Source: Tenacibaculum tangerinum
Lineage (GTDB): Bacteria; Bacteroidota; Bacteroidia; Flavobacteriales; Flavobacteriaceae
Length of the DNA: 64,000 nt
Assembly (NCBI RefSeq): GCF_029853675.1
Contig: NZ_CP122539.1
Location: 1,171,001-1,235,000 of the forward strand
Direction of reading: 5' to 3'
The notes under the pieces were generated by a model. It ran no database searches, had not been told where the DNA came from, and saw only the letters and a program-made list of their open reading frames with translations. This document shows, one piece after another, positions 17,404 to 27,879 of the stretch (position 1 is its first letter; the number at the start of each line of letters is the position of its first letter). A program made the translations under genes and the position numbers.

Positions 17404-19773
17404 ATGAAAAGATTGCTAACCTTCTTGTTGCTTCTTAGCTCCTATTTTTGTATTTCACAAAATTTAGAGCTTACAGGAACTATTTTAGATAAAAAAAACA
17501 ATCAACCAATTCCTTTCGTTACAGTTACTTGTAAAAATGATTCCAATAAAATACTTACAGGCGGTATTTCTGATGAAAAAGGTGCGTTTACTGTTAAAAA
17601 ACTTCCAAAAGGGAAAACTACAGTAACCTTTCAATTTATTGGGTATAAAACGCTCGATAAAAAGATAGACTTAACAAAGAATAGCCACATAGGTACAATT
17701 TATCTTAAAGAAAATACTACCGAGTTAGATGAAGTTGAAGTAACTGCTGAAACTTCTATTATCCTTCAAAAAATTGACAGAAAAATTATCAATGTAGGAA
17801 ACGATTTAATAGCTACTGGCGCTACTTCTTTAGAAATGCTTGAAAACATTCCTTCTGTAGATGTCAATCAACTTTCAGGAACAGTAAGTTTGCGCGGTAA
17901 TGAAAATGTTAGAGTTTTAGTGAACGGAAAACCGTCTAACTTAAATACTACTCAATTATTAAAACAGATACCCTCAAACTCGGTAAAAAGTGTGGAGATT
18001 ATTACAAACCCTTCAGCAAAACACACGCCCGAAGGCATGAGTGGTATTATCAACATCATTCTTAAAAAAAATACTACCATTGGATTTAACGGAAATCTGA
18101 CTGCTGGTGTGAAGCGAAGTAGAAATACCAGACCCGATATTGCCCTAAATACCAACTATAAAGTTGGTATTACTAATTTTTACCTTAACTACAATACCAG
18201 TTGGGGAGACTATGAAACGTTTAATAACTTGGAAAGACTGGATAAGGATTTAGATCAAAATATTTATTTTCTAAATAATTCTATGAATCACAATATAAAA
18301 TTTGGGATAGATATAGATATTACTCCAAAAAGTATATTATCAATGTATACTTTTCAAAATTTTGACGATAACAGTTTAGCAACGAACACCATAGTAAAAG
18401 AAAACAACACTGTAAGCTTCGATAACAGAAGTTTCTCTGACTATAATCAAAAAGATGAAACGTATAATATTGACTATGTGTATAATTTTGATGACAAGGG
18501 ACAGAATTTAGAAATTGAACTCAATCACTCGATTACGAGAAACCCAGAAAAAACTAGGAATAAAGAACTCATCAATCCTAATTCAAAAGAATATAACTAC
18601 ACCAACGATATTAAAGATACACGAAAACTTTGGTTGTTAAATATTGATTATGTAAAACCTATAACCTCTGGAAAACTAGAATTCGGAGTTGAATTTAGAA
18701 AACAAGATTTTTACAACCTCATACTTACCAATAGAGAAACCGTAAATGAATCTAATACCTTACAACCTGTTGGAAATACAAATTTGAATTACGACCGTAC
18801 TATCTATTCAGGATACGCTAATTTTAATAAAGAAATTAACAAATTTTCTATTCAGGCAGGCATTAGGGTCGAACAGTTTAATTTGGACGCTCTTTTTAAA
18901 AACACCGAGCAAGGAAATACTGCTTTAAAAGATGCGCTGTTTAGTTGGTATCCTTCAGCGTCAGTTCTATATAGCGTTACTGAAAAAGACAAATTACAAT
19001 TTGCTTACAGTAGAAGAGTTGACAGACCTTCTGCATACCAAGTAACTCCTATTCAAGAATGGTTTTCTCCTTTGACAATATCTAGGGGAAACATCAACTT
19101 AACCCCTCAATTTACCAATTCTATAGAGTTGAGTTATACCAGAAACCTTACCAAAGGATACATTTCTTTCGGTTCATTTTACCGAAGAACAAGCGATAAA
19201 ATTGGGCGTTTATTACAACAAGATGAACAAAACCCAGACAGAACCATTATTTCATTTACCAATTACGATTATGCCGATAGTTATGGTATCGAATTATCAG
19301 CAAGTTTTAAACCTATGAAATGGTGGACTCTAGGAACTTCTTTTGAAACTTACATTCAAGATTCTCAAGGAATTTTAAATGGAAACTTAGAATCTATTGA
19401 AAACCGCCTTTTAAAAGGAAGAATAAGCAATTCCTTTAAAGCTTCTAAAAAGTTAAGCTTTCAATTATCTGGAACTTATAGGGGTAAAAGTGAAAACATA
19501 CAATACACCGTACAACCCTATACAATGATTAACGCAGGAGCTAGACTAAAAGTTTTCAATAGTAAAGGAACTATTACCTTAAGAGGGATTGATATTTTTA
19601 ACAATGTAAACTTAGACTATACCTCCAATAATCCGTTCCCACAAAAAGGAAAATATATTTTAGAGAATAACTCTGTTTATCTTGGTTTTTCATACCACTT
19701 CGGAAGCGGTAAAAATAAAAGTAAAGGCAGAAAATATAGAGACAGTAATGAATCTGAAGGAGGTCTATTTTAA
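17404..19773 (+). CDS. Outer-membrane beta-barrel receptor (copy 2)
   Basis: 789 aa, intact. Signal peptide MKRLLTFLLLLSSYFCISQ; CarboxypepD_reg-like domain (~24-105, ILDKKNNQPIPFVTVTCKND); plug domain (~110-230, LRGNENVRVLVNGKPSN, ITNPSAKHTPEGMSG); then the barrel with repeated aromatic strands, ending YLGFSYHFGSGKNKSKGRK and a short Gly/acidic tail. Same layout as the upstream paralogue, including the basic C-terminal tail. It belongs to the TonB-receptor-like outer membrane family of Bacteroidota; the ligand cannot be read from sequence. No SusD-like partner is present, which argues against a classical glycan uptake pair. Confidence 0.9.
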   Translation: MKRLLTFLLLLSSYFCISQNLELTGTILDKKNNQPIPFVTVTCKNDSNKILTGGISDEKGAFTVKKLPKGKTTVTFQFIGYKTLDKKIDLTKNSHIGTIYLKENTTELDEVEVTAETSIILQKIDRKIINVGNDLIATGATSLEMLENIPSVDVNQLSGTVSLRGNENVRVLVNGKPSNLNTTQLLKQIPSNSVKSVEIITNPSAKHTPEGMSGIINIILKKNTTIGFNGNLTAGVKRSRNTRPDIALNTNYKVGITNFYLNYNTSWGDYETFNNLERLDKDLDQNIYFLNNSMNHNIKFGIDIDITPKSILSMYTFQNFDDNSLATNTIVKENNTVSFDNRSFSDYNQKDETYNIDYVYNFDDKGQNLEIELNHSITRNPEKTRNKELINPNSKEYNYTNDIKDTRKLWLLNIDYVKPITSGKLEFGVEFRKQDFYNLILTNRETVNESNTLQPVGNTNLNYDRTIYSGYANFNKEINKFSIQAGIRVEQFNLDALFKNTEQGNTALKDALFSWYPSASVLYSVTEKDKLQFAYSRRVDRPSAYQVTPIQEWFSPLTISRGNINLTPQFTNSIELSYTRNLTKGYISFGSFYRRTSDKIGRLLQQDEQNPDRTIISFTNYDYADSYGIELSASFKPMKWWTLGTSFETYIQDSQGILNGNLESIENRLLKGRISNSFKASKKLSFQLSGTYRGKSENIQYTVQPYTMINAGARLKVFNSKGTITLRGIDIFNNVNLDYTSNNPFPQKGKYILENNSVYLGFSYHFGSGKNKSKGRKYRDSNESEGGLF

Positions 19774-19774
19774 T

Positions 19775-19807
19775 AAAAAATCCGAAGCAAGCACTTCGGA
19801 TTTTTTT
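19775..19807 (+). terminator. Intrinsic terminator after barrel copy 2
   Basis: AAAAAATCCGAAG/CTTCGGATTTTTTT stem with a 6-nt loop and a strong T-run on the plus strand. Confidence 0.88.
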
Positions 19808-19814
19808 AATTTTA

Positions 19815-19842
19815 CCACTTCTTTTTTCTAACAAAGAAGTGG
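19815..19842. terminator. Second hairpin between the convergent genes
   Basis: Perfect 10-bp stem CCACTTCTTT/AAAGAAGTGG with an 8-nt loop, followed on the plus strand by a T-rich stretch. It may back up the preceding terminator; on the minus strand it lacks a T-run, so it is a weak end signal for the KAS III gene. Confidence 0.45.
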
Positions 19843-19866
19843 TCTTTATTCTTTTATCTATAGTTA

Positions 19867-20877
19867 TTACCAGCGAATCACTACCGACCCCCAAGTAAAT
19901 CCACTACCAAAAGCAGCTAAAACTACTAAATCACCATCATTTATTTTTCCTTCTTCCCAAGCTTCTGTCAATGCAATGATAACCGAAGCTGCTGTTGTAT
20001 TTCCGTACCTCATAATATTGTTATACACTTTATCATCAGACAGTTGAAACTTCTTTTGAATAAACTGTGCAATACGTAAATTCGCTTGATGCGGAATTAA
20101 CATATCAATATCTTCTTTTTGCAATCCGTTTGCTTGTAAACCTTCTACAATCGCCTCTGAAAAGCGAACTACTGCGTGTTTGAATACAAATTGACCGTTC
20201 ATATACGGATAGTATGAAGTATCATCAGGATCGTTTGCGTCCATAATTTCAGGTACCCAACGCGCAGTTGAAGGTCCTTCTAACATTAATTCTTTGGCAT
20301 ACTTTCCTTCAGAATGCAAATGAGACGATAAAATTCCCCTTCCTTTTTCTTCACTTCTCGACAATACTGCTGCCCCTGCTCCATCTCCAAAAATAACAGT
20401 TACTCCACGACCGCGCGTAGAACGTTCTAGACCTCCTGAGTGATTTTCAGAACCTATTACAAGGACATTCTTATACATTCCAGTTTTAATAAACTGATCG
20501 GCAACAGAAAGCGAATAAATAAATCCTGAACATTGATTACGTACATCTAGTGCTCCAATTGTGGGCATGTCTAATAACTCTTGTATTTGCACACCTCCTC
20601 CTGGAAAATACAAATCGGGACTCAACGTAGCAAAAATAATAAAGTCGATATCATCTTTAGTTAAACCAGCACGTTCAATCGCTATTTTTGCCGCTTTGGC
20701 GCCCATTACTGATGTAGAATCATCTGAGGTTTTTGGATCGATCCAACGACGCTCTTTAATACCAGTTCTCTCTTGAATCCATTCATCACTTGTCTCCATA
20801 AACTGAGTCAAGTCGTCGTTAGTCACTACGTTCTCAGGAACATAATAACCTAATCCTGTTATTTTTGAACTATACAT
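19867..20877 (-). CDS. fabH: 3-oxoacyl-ACP synthase III (KAS III) family protein
   Basis: 336 aa. KAS III condenses an acyl-CoA starter with malonyl-ACP to begin fatty acid synthesis. The catalytic triad is intact: Cys116 (NQCSGF), His in PHQANLR and Asn in RYGNTTAAS; the GFGSGFTWGS-type C-terminal motif is present as AAFGSGFTWG. It is monocistronic and not next to plsX, rpmF or acpP, so it may be a second FabH-like enzyme rather than the housekeeping copy; fabH is a family assignment. Upstream, an imperfect hairpin (20917-20948) overlaps the likely -7 region. Confidence 0.88.
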   Translation of the reverse strand: MYSSKITGLGYYVPENVVTNDDLTQFMETSDEWIQERTGIKERRWIDPKTSDDSTSVMGAKAAKIAIERAGLTKDDIDFIIFATLSPDLYFPGGGVQIQELLDMPTIGALDVRNQCSGFIYSLSVADQFIKTGMYKNVLVIGSENHSGGLERSTRGRGVTVIFGDGAGAAVLSRSEEKGRGILSSHLHSEGKYAKELMLEGPSTARWVPEIMDANDPDDTSYYPYMNGQFVFKHAVVRFSEAIVEGLQANGLQKEDIDMLIPHQANLRIAQFIQKKFQLSDDKVYNNIMRYGNTTAASVIIALTEAWEEGKINDGDLVVLAAFGSGFTWGSVVIRW

Positions 20878-21160
20878 ATTTATTTATGTTGATTATTTTA
20901 TTATTGTCAATTCCAGCCTGTAAAAGTAGTAATTAAATACTACCTTTACAAAAACACCAAAACTACCAACCTTAACTGCTTCGTCAATAAAGCTGTAATT
21001 CTTATTTTGTTGATTGGTTCATATCCACCTCTTTTTAGAAAATAACTGATAAATTAGGCTACTTGTGAAGCCTCATTACTACACTTTAGAAAAGTATTAA
21101 AAACTAAAAATAACAACAGAGCATACGCAATTAAAATACCAAATACCACTGAAAAGCTAA
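20878..21160. other. Intergenic region upstream of KAS III
   Basis: No ORF seen. It holds an imperfect inverted repeat at 20917-20948 (GTAGTA/TACTAC core, GTAAA/TTTAC ends) covering a TACTTTTA -7-like sequence on the minus strand, and a small AGGCT/AGCCT hairpin (21056-21073) between this region and the end of the symporter gene. Confidence 0.35.
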
Positions 21161-22963
21161 TTACAAAAAATTAACTTTAATCCTCTTCCATAATCCAAGT
21201 AGTATGTATACTGATATTAATGAAATAATTGTTAAGACAATGGCAACAGTATAGTTTCTATAAATCCAATTACCCGTTGCAAATAAGCAACTAAATACCA
21301 ACACACAGCCCACAAATGTTGCCAATAAACCATTTCCTAAATTTACGGTTTCTTTTTGCTCATCTATTACAATGTTCTTTTCTTTGGCTTTTTCTAATAC
21401 ATACAACCAACCTGCTTTTTTAGGCTGAATTTTCTTATAAAAGTTAATGAGTACTTCGTCGTCTTCTGGTTTTGTTAACAAAGTTACCAATATCCAAACA
21501 ATGGTGGTACATAACACCACTAACGGAAACTGCCAATAGCTTTCAAACACCCCATTTTCACCGAATAGATATTCAGCATTAAAGTGAAAAATTAAAGAAA
21601 AAACTCCCGATGCTACCATCGCTGAAATTTCACTCCAAGCATTGATTCGCCACCAAAACCAACGTAGCAAAAAAATAAGTCCAGTACCTGCACCAAACAT
21701 TAAGATGAATTTAAAAATTTCTAAGGCATTGGTAAAAGACAACGCCAACGCAGCGCTCAACACCATTAAAACTACCGTAGCTGTTTTTCCTACATTGACC
21801 AATGCTTTTTCACTCGCTTTTGGGTTTACATTCTGTTTGTAAAAATCGTTCACTATGTACGACGCACCCCAATTTAGGTGCGTAGAAATGGTACTCATAT
21901 ATGCTGCTATTAAAGAAGTAAGCACAATACCTGCCAATCCACTAGGTAAAAAAGTGAGCATTGCTGGATACGCTAAATCATGCCCTAACTTACTATCTGA
22001 AATATTAGGAAACGCCTCTTTGATGCTGGCTATATCTGGAAACACTACTAGTGATGCCAGCGCTACGATAATCCATGGCCAAGGCCGCAATGCATAATGT
22101 AAAATATTAAAGAAGAAAGTAGCACCGATGGCATGATTTTCATTTTTTGAGGCTAACATTCGTTGCGCAATATAGCCTCCGCCTCCAGGTTCTGCTCCTG
22201 GATACCATGCACTCCACCATTGTATCGCTAGCGGAATAATAAAAATTGAAATTAATAATTCTTTATTGTTGAAATCTGGTAGAATTGACAATTTATCGAC
22301 CACATTAGGGTGTGTTAACAAATTTCCCAATCCATCTACCTCAGGATGATTTACAGAAACTACCGCCGCGCCAATAGCTCCTATCATGGCTACGAAGAAC
22401 AATAAAAAATCGGTATATACCACTCCTTTAAATCCGCCAATAGCACTAAAAATTACCGTAACCACCGATGCAATACCAATGGTTTGAATGGGTGTTAAAC
22501 CCAACATCACCTCTCCTATTTTAATGGCTGCCAAGGTTACACCCGCCATTGCCAATACATTAAAAAATATGCCGAGATACAACGAACGAAAACCTCTTAA
22601 AAATCGAGCAGGTTTTCCGCCATATCTAAGCTCATAAAACTCTAAATCTGTCGTCGCTTCACTCTTTCTCCATAGTTTCGCATAAATAAACACCGTTAGC
22701 ATTCCTGTGAGCAAAAATGCCCACCAAACCCAATTTCCAGAAACACCATTTGTTCGCACAATATCGGTAACTAAATTGGGTGTATCGGTAGAAAAAGTAG
22801 TGGCGACCATCGAAACTCCTAACAACCACCAAGGCATATTTCTACCCGATAAAAAATATTCAGAAGTACTTTGCTTCGATTTTTTTGAAACCCAAATCCC
22901 TATTCCTAAGGTAATACTGAAAAAAATAAAGATAAACGTATAATCGATTGTTGTTAAGTTCAT
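21161..22963 (-). CDS. Sodium:solute symporter (SSS) family transporter
   Basis: 600 aa with ~13-14 membrane segments. The SSS signature region is clear: SEYFLSGRNMPWWLLGVSMV (~33-52) and SAIGGFKGVVYTDFLLF in the middle. The start is taken at the ATG for MNLTTIDYTF rather than a TTG eight codons upstream, because family members begin here and no better ribosome site precedes the TTG. A long loop with PGAEPGGGGYIAQRMLASKN and a C-terminal extension past ~500 are usual for large bacterial SSS members. Substrate (sugar, amino acid or other) unknown. Divergent from the S9 peptidase. Confidence 0.9.
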   Translation of the reverse strand: MNLTTIDYTFIFIFFSITLGIGIWVSKKSKQSTSEYFLSGRNMPWWLLGVSMVATTFSTDTPNLVTDIVRTNGVSGNWVWWAFLLTGMLTVFIYAKLWRKSEATTDLEFYELRYGGKPARFLRGFRSLYLGIFFNVLAMAGVTLAAIKIGEVMLGLTPIQTIGIASVVTVIFSAIGGFKGVVYTDFLLFFVAMIGAIGAAVVSVNHPEVDGLGNLLTHPNVVDKLSILPDFNNKELLISIFIIPLAIQWWSAWYPGAEPGGGGYIAQRMLASKNENHAIGATFFFNILHYALRPWPWIIVALASLVVFPDIASIKEAFPNISDSKLGHDLAYPAMLTFLPSGLAGIVLTSLIAAYMSTISTHLNWGASYIVNDFYKQNVNPKASEKALVNVGKTATVVLMVLSAALALSFTNALEIFKFILMFGAGTGLIFLLRWFWWRINAWSEISAMVASGVFSLIFHFNAEYLFGENGVFESYWQFPLVVLCTTIVWILVTLLTKPEDDEVLINFYKKIQPKKAGWLYVLEKAKEKNIVIDEQKETVNLGNGLLATFVGCVLVFSCLFATGNWIYRNYTVAIVLTIISLISVYILLGLWKRIKVNFL

Positions 22964-23177
22964 GAAATAAAGTTTAGTGCTGACCAAAATAATGAATCAT
23001 ATTAAATTATATTAGGCTTTTCAAAATAAATATGATGACCTTACTAATTCTGTGTATTTATCAAAACTTACAACACAATTTATAACAAGCCATTCACCCA
23101 CTTTACTTCAATTGAAAAGATTTAAAGAACAAAACCCTCTATTACAAACCTTAAGTTTATTTTAACACGTGTAAATT

Positions 23178-23206
23178 TTTGTCTACGTACTAAGGTTCTA
23201 TATTTG
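23178..23206 (+). promoter_or_regulatory. Promoter of the S9 peptidase gene
   Basis: TTTG at 23178-23181, a 17-bp spacer and TATATTTG at 23199-23206. This places the transcription start after the TTG codon at 23204 and so supports the ATG at 23228 as the true start. Confidence 0.6.
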
Positions 23207-23227
23207 GGGTTAAACATTACCTTTAAT

Positions 23228-25647
23228 ATGAAAAAAATCAGTTTATTATTGTTACTTGGTATCTCATTTTTAAGCTTTTCTCAAGAGAATATAGGATATC
23301 AAGAACCACCGAAAGAAATTTTAGAACTCGCTAACGCTCCTTCGACTCCTAGAATTAGAATGAGTGATGATGCCGAAAATATTGTTTTTTTATACGCTAA
23401 CAATTATAAGAGTATTGAAACTTTATCGGAAACAGAAATGCGTTTGGGAGGGTTGAGAATTAATCCTAAAACCAATATTAATAGCAGACAAAGCTATTAC
23501 AACAACATAAAAGTTAGAATTGGTAAAAACGGAACTGAAAGTGTTGTAAATGGATTACCCGCGAAAGGTCGCTTTGCTAATTTTTCATGGTCTCCAGACC
23601 AACAAAAAATGGCTTTCACAAATACGACTACTACGGGTGTAGAATTGTGGGTTTTAAACATTAAAGAAAAAAAGCTAAAAAGCTTACCTCGGCTATTCTT
23701 AACGCTAATATGGGAATCCCTTTTTCTTGGTTTAAAGACAGCAACTCCTTGTTAGTAAAATCTATTTCTAAAGAAAGAAAACAATTAATTGATTCAAAAA
23801 CCAGTATTCCTTATGGACCAACTGTTTCAGTTAATCAACAAGGAAAAAAAGCACAAAACAGAACCTATCAAGACCTTCTAAAAAACAAAACCGATGAGCA
23901 TAATTTTGAGCAGTTAGCTTTATCTGAACTGCAAAAAGTAGACTTAAACGGAACTCAAACTCTTTGGATGAAAGATGATATGTACAGAAATATCTCTTTT
24001 TCTCCTGATGGTAATTATGTTATGATTAGCAGTATTCAAAAACCATTTTCTTATTTAGTTCCTTATTATAGATTTCCTGCTAAAACCAATATTTATGATA
24101 CCAATGCTAATCTAATTAGTCCGGTTCTTGAAGTTCCTTTAATCGAAGATTTACCTAAAGGATTTATGGCTGTTAGAAAAGGAAAGCGCAGTTTGGGTTG
24201 GCGTAGAGATAAACCAGCGACTATTTTTTGGGCTGAAGCTTTAGACGAAGGAAACCCTGACAACAATGTACCTTACAGAGATGAAGTTTTTGAGCTAGAA
24301 GCTCCTTTTAACGGTAAAGGAAAATCGTTACTCAAAACCGTTGGTCGTTTTAGTACTATACGATGGGGTAACGATAAGTTTGCTATAGCACAAGATTACT
24401 GGTGGAATACTAGAAATACAAAATCCTATCTATTCAATCCTTCAAGCAGTGCCTCAAAACCTATTATTCTTCATGACAGAAATTATCAAGATCAGTATAG
24501 TGATCCTGGATCGTTTGTTACCAAACGTAATGAGTATGGGCAATCGACGCTAGAAATGATTGATAATGATGTTTTTCTAATCGGAGACGGTTATAGCAAA
24601 AAAGGAAAGTTTCCTTTTGTTGACAAGTTAAACTTAAAAACTCAAAAAACATCGAGGTTATATCAATCTAAATTAACCAATAAAGTTGAAAGTATCTTAA
24701 CTTCGTTGGATATGAAAAATGGAGAAATTTTAGTTGCACTAGAATCTAAAAATGAATTTCCAAATTACTTCATAAGGAATATTAAAAAGAAAACCAACCC
24801 TATTACTCCGTTAACCACCTTTGAAAACCCATTTAAAAGCCTTCAAAATATTTATAAAAAAGTTATCAAATACAAGCGAGAAGATGGCTTAGAATTATCT
24901 GCTACATTATACCTGCCTAAAAATTATGAAGAAGGAAAAAAATATCCTATGGTTATGTGGGCGTATCCAAGAGAATTTAAAGATAAAAGTAGTGCAGGGC
25001 AAAGCACATCTAGTTCAAATGAGTTTACATACCCCTGGTATGGTTCTCCTATTTACTGGGTAACGAGAGGTTATGTGGTATTAGATGATGCTTCTTTCCC
25101 AATAGTTGGTGAAGGAAAAGAAGAACCTAACGACTCTTTTGTAAAGCAGTTGGTTGCAAATGCTAAGGCAGCGATTGATGCCGTTGATGAATTGGGATAT
25201 ATCGATCGTAATAAGGTTGCTGTTGGCGGACATTCTTATGGCGCATTTATGACTGCAAACCTATTGTCACATTCTAACTTGTTTGCCGCTGGAATTGCAA
25301 GAAGTGGCGCTTACAACAGAACCTTAACCCCTTTTGGCTTTCAAAGTGAAGAACGTAGTTACTGGGAAGCTCCAGAAGTATACTATAGTATGTCTCCTTT
25401 TATGCATGCAGATAAAATGAAAACCCCTCTTCTGTTAATTCACGGGGAAGCCGATAATAACTCTGGAACCTACCCCTTGCAGAGTGAACGTTATTTCAAC
25501 GCACTAAAAGGACTCGGAGCTCCTGTACGACTTGTTATGCTACCGAAAGAAAGTCATGGATATAGAGCAAAAGAATCTATTATGCACATGCTTTGGGAAC
25601 AAGATGAATGGTTAGAAAAGTATGTGAAAAACAAAAAAACAGACTAA
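23228..25647 (+). pseudogene. S9 family (glutamyl-endopeptidase-like) secreted peptidase, frameshifted
   Basis: Signal peptide MKKISLLLLLGISFLSFSQ, a beta-propeller region, then an alpha/beta-hydrolase domain with the S9 triad: Ser in GGHSYGAF, Asp in HGEADNNSG and His in KESHGYRA. The frame breaks near the A7 tract 23667-23673. Frame 1 runs on to 23755 with unrelated residues, while the propeller continues in the -1 frame (KKLTSAILNANMGIPFSW) to 25647. One extra A gives an intact ~806-aa protein of usual size. All catalytic residues are conserved and no other damage is visible, so sequencing error or very recent loss is likely. The product would be a periplasmic or exported oligopeptidase. 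Confidence 0.88.
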
Positions 25648-25660
25648 CTCATAAAAAAGC

Positions 25661-25696
25661 AAAACGCCTTTACCTCCTAGTGAAGGCGTTTTTTTT
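25661..25696 (+). terminator. Intrinsic terminator after the S9 peptidase
   Basis: Stem AAAACGCCTT/AAGGCGTTTT with a 12-nt loop and T8 run. Confidence 0.9.
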
Positions 25697-25781
25697 ATGC
25701 CATCTTGTCATTAATACTTCTTTGGTATTTTTTTTGACAATTCAATCCACAGAAAAAACTATCAAATAAAAATATATCATT

Positions 25782-27698
25782 ATGAGTACAGGAAACATTA
25801 ATGTATCGGTTGAAAATATATTTCCACTGATTAAGAAATTCTTATATTCTGACCACGAAATCTTTTTACGAGAGCTGATTTCTAACGGAACAGATGCCAC
25901 TACAAAATTAAAACATCTTATCTCTATTGGAGAAGCTAAAACCGAATTAGGCGACGCAAAAATTGAAATTAGCATTGATAAAGATGCCAAAACCTTAACT
26001 ATAAAAGACCAAGGTATTGGTATGACTATGGAGGAGGTTGAAAAGTACATCAATCAAATTGCTTTTTCAGGTGCAGAAGAGTTCTTAGAAAAGTATAAAG
26101 ACGATAAAAACGAAACAGGTGTTATTGGACACTTCGGGTTAGGTTTTTACTCTGCCTTTATGGTAGCCGACAAAGTAGAAATCTTTACCAAATCGTATAA
26201 AGATGAACCAGCAGCGCATTGGTCGTGTGATGGTTCTCCTGAATATACCCTAGTAGAGCATGACAAAGCTGACAGAGGTACCGAAATTGTACTGCACATA
26301 GCAGAAGATTCTACCGAGTTTTTAGAAGAAAGTAAAATCCGCGGATTACTAACGAAGTACAACCGTTTTAACCAAGTGCCTATTAAATTTGGAACGAAGA
26401 AAATAAACGACCCTGATTTTACTCCAAAAACTACCAAAGACGAAGACGGTAAAGAAGTTACCGAGCCTCACAAACAAATTGAGGTAGATGATATCATCAA
26501 CAATACAGAGCCTGCATGGACTAAAAAGCCAGCAGATTTAGAAGATGAAGATTATAAAAACTTCTACCGTGAGTTATATCCAATGCAATTTGAAGAGTCT
26601 CTATTTCATATTCATTTGAATGTAGACTATCCCTTCAACTTAACAGGAATTTTATACTTCCCTAAGTTAACGCAGAATTTAGACATGCAGAAGGATAAGA
26701 TTCAATTATACCAAAACCAAGTATTTGTAACAGATAACGTTGAAGGAATTGTTCCTGATTTTTTACAAATGTTAAAAGGAGTAATCGATTCTCCAGATAT
26801 TCCGTTAAACGTTTCTCGTTCGTACCTACAAGCAGACGGTGCCGTTAAGAAAATTTCAGGCTATATCACGAAAAAGGTTGCCGATAAACTTTCTTCATTA
26901 TTCAAAAACAATCGTGAAGATTTTGAGCAAAAATGGAACGATATTAAGATGATTATTGAATACGGAATGTTGTCGGAAGAAAAATTCTTTGAGAAAGCAA
27001 AGAAATTTGCCTTATATCCAACTGTAGATGATACCTTCTTTACGTTTGACGAATTAGTTGAAAAAACCAAAGATGTTCAAACGGATAAGGACGGAAACCA
27101 CATCGTTTTATACGCTGCCAATAAAGACGCTCAGCATAGTTATATTGAAGAAGCTAAAGCCAAAGGATACGAAGTATTGTTACTAGACTCTCCTATCGTT
27201 TCACATCTAATGCAGAAATTAGAAATGGAGTCTGGCGATGCTAAAGTACAGTTCAAACGTGTAGATGCTGACCATATTGACAACTTGATTAAGAAAGACG
27301 ACACGGTAATTTCTAAACTTTCTGATGAAGAAAAAGAGAAATTGAAGCCAATTATTGAAGGAGCCGTTAACAATTCTAGTTACACCGTTCAGTTAGAAGC
27401 GATGGACTCTAGTGCTACTCCTTTCTTAATTACTGTTCCAGAATTTATGCGTCGTATGAAAGAAATGAGCGCTACTGGAGGCGGTGGTATGATGGGCATG
27501 GGCAACATGCCAGAAATGTATAATTTGGTAGTGAATACCAATCATACGTTAGTTTCTGAGATTTTAAACACTAAAACAGAGAAAAAACAACAACGTTTGG
27601 TAAAACAAGCTTTTGATTTGGCTAAACTATCTCAAAACCTATTACACGGTGAAGAGTTAACCAACTTTATTAAACGTTCGTACGAGTTAATTAAATAG
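25782..27698 (+). CDS. htpG: Molecular chaperone HtpG (Hsp90)
   Basis: 638 aa, normal for bacterial Hsp90. The N-terminal GHKL ATPase domain carries LRELISNGTDATTKLKHL (~29-46), DQGIGMT and IGHFGLGFYSAF (~110-121). Middle and C-terminal dimerisation domains follow. A Gly/Met-rich stretch (GGGGMMGMGNMPEM, ~565-580) in the C-terminal part is a common feature of Bacteroidota HtpG. Monocistronic, between strong terminators. No heat-shock operator (CIRCE) seen upstream. Confidence 0.97.
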   Translation: MSTGNINVSVENIFPLIKKFLYSDHEIFLRELISNGTDATTKLKHLISIGEAKTELGDAKIEISIDKDAKTLTIKDQGIGMTMEEVEKYINQIAFSGAEEFLEKYKDDKNETGVIGHFGLGFYSAFMVADKVEIFTKSYKDEPAAHWSCDGSPEYTLVEHDKADRGTEIVLHIAEDSTEFLEESKIRGLLTKYNRFNQVPIKFGTKKINDPDFTPKTTKDEDGKEVTEPHKQIEVDDIINNTEPAWTKKPADLEDEDYKNFYRELYPMQFEESLFHIHLNVDYPFNLTGILYFPKLTQNLDMQKDKIQLYQNQVFVTDNVEGIVPDFLQMLKGVIDSPDIPLNVSRSYLQADGAVKKISGYITKKVADKLSSLFKNNREDFEQKWNDIKMIIEYGMLSEEKFFEKAKKFALYPTVDDTFFTFDELVEKTKDVQTDKDGNHIVLYAANKDAQHSYIEEAKAKGYEVLLLDSPIVSHLMQKLEMESGDAKVQFKRVDADHIDNLIKKDDTVISKLSDEEKEKLKPIIEGAVNNSSYTVQLEAMDSSATPFLITVPEFMRRMKEMSATGGGGMMGMGNMPEMYNLVVNTNHTLVSEILNTKTEKKQQRLVKQAFDLAKLSQNLLHGEELTNFIKRSYELIK

Positions 27699-27722
27699 TG
27701 GTAAATTACCATAAGCATAGCA

Positions 27723-27759
27723 AAAACCTCTTTGTAAAAACAAAGAGGTTTTGTTTTTT
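27723..27759 (+). terminator. Intrinsic terminator after htpG
   Basis: Perfect 13-bp stem AAAACCTCTTTGT/ACAAAGAGGTTTT with a 4-nt loop and T-run. Confidence 0.92.
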
Positions 27760-27879
27760 AGTCAATGCAACAACTAATAATTAAACGCTAGAAAGTAGTA
27801 TCAAAAAACTGTGTAAATTCCTTTAATTCAAAGAGAATGATACAGCTTTTAAAAGCTTTAGCTATTTCTGAATGTCATT

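Noticed and set aside
17404..19773. SusC-type glycan importer
   Set aside because: No SusD-like gene follows, and the ~790-residue length is shorter than usual for SusC proteins.
22964..22987. Upstream TTG start for the SSS symporter
   Set aside because: The ATG eight codons later matches where family members begin, and the extra residues are not membrane-protein-like.
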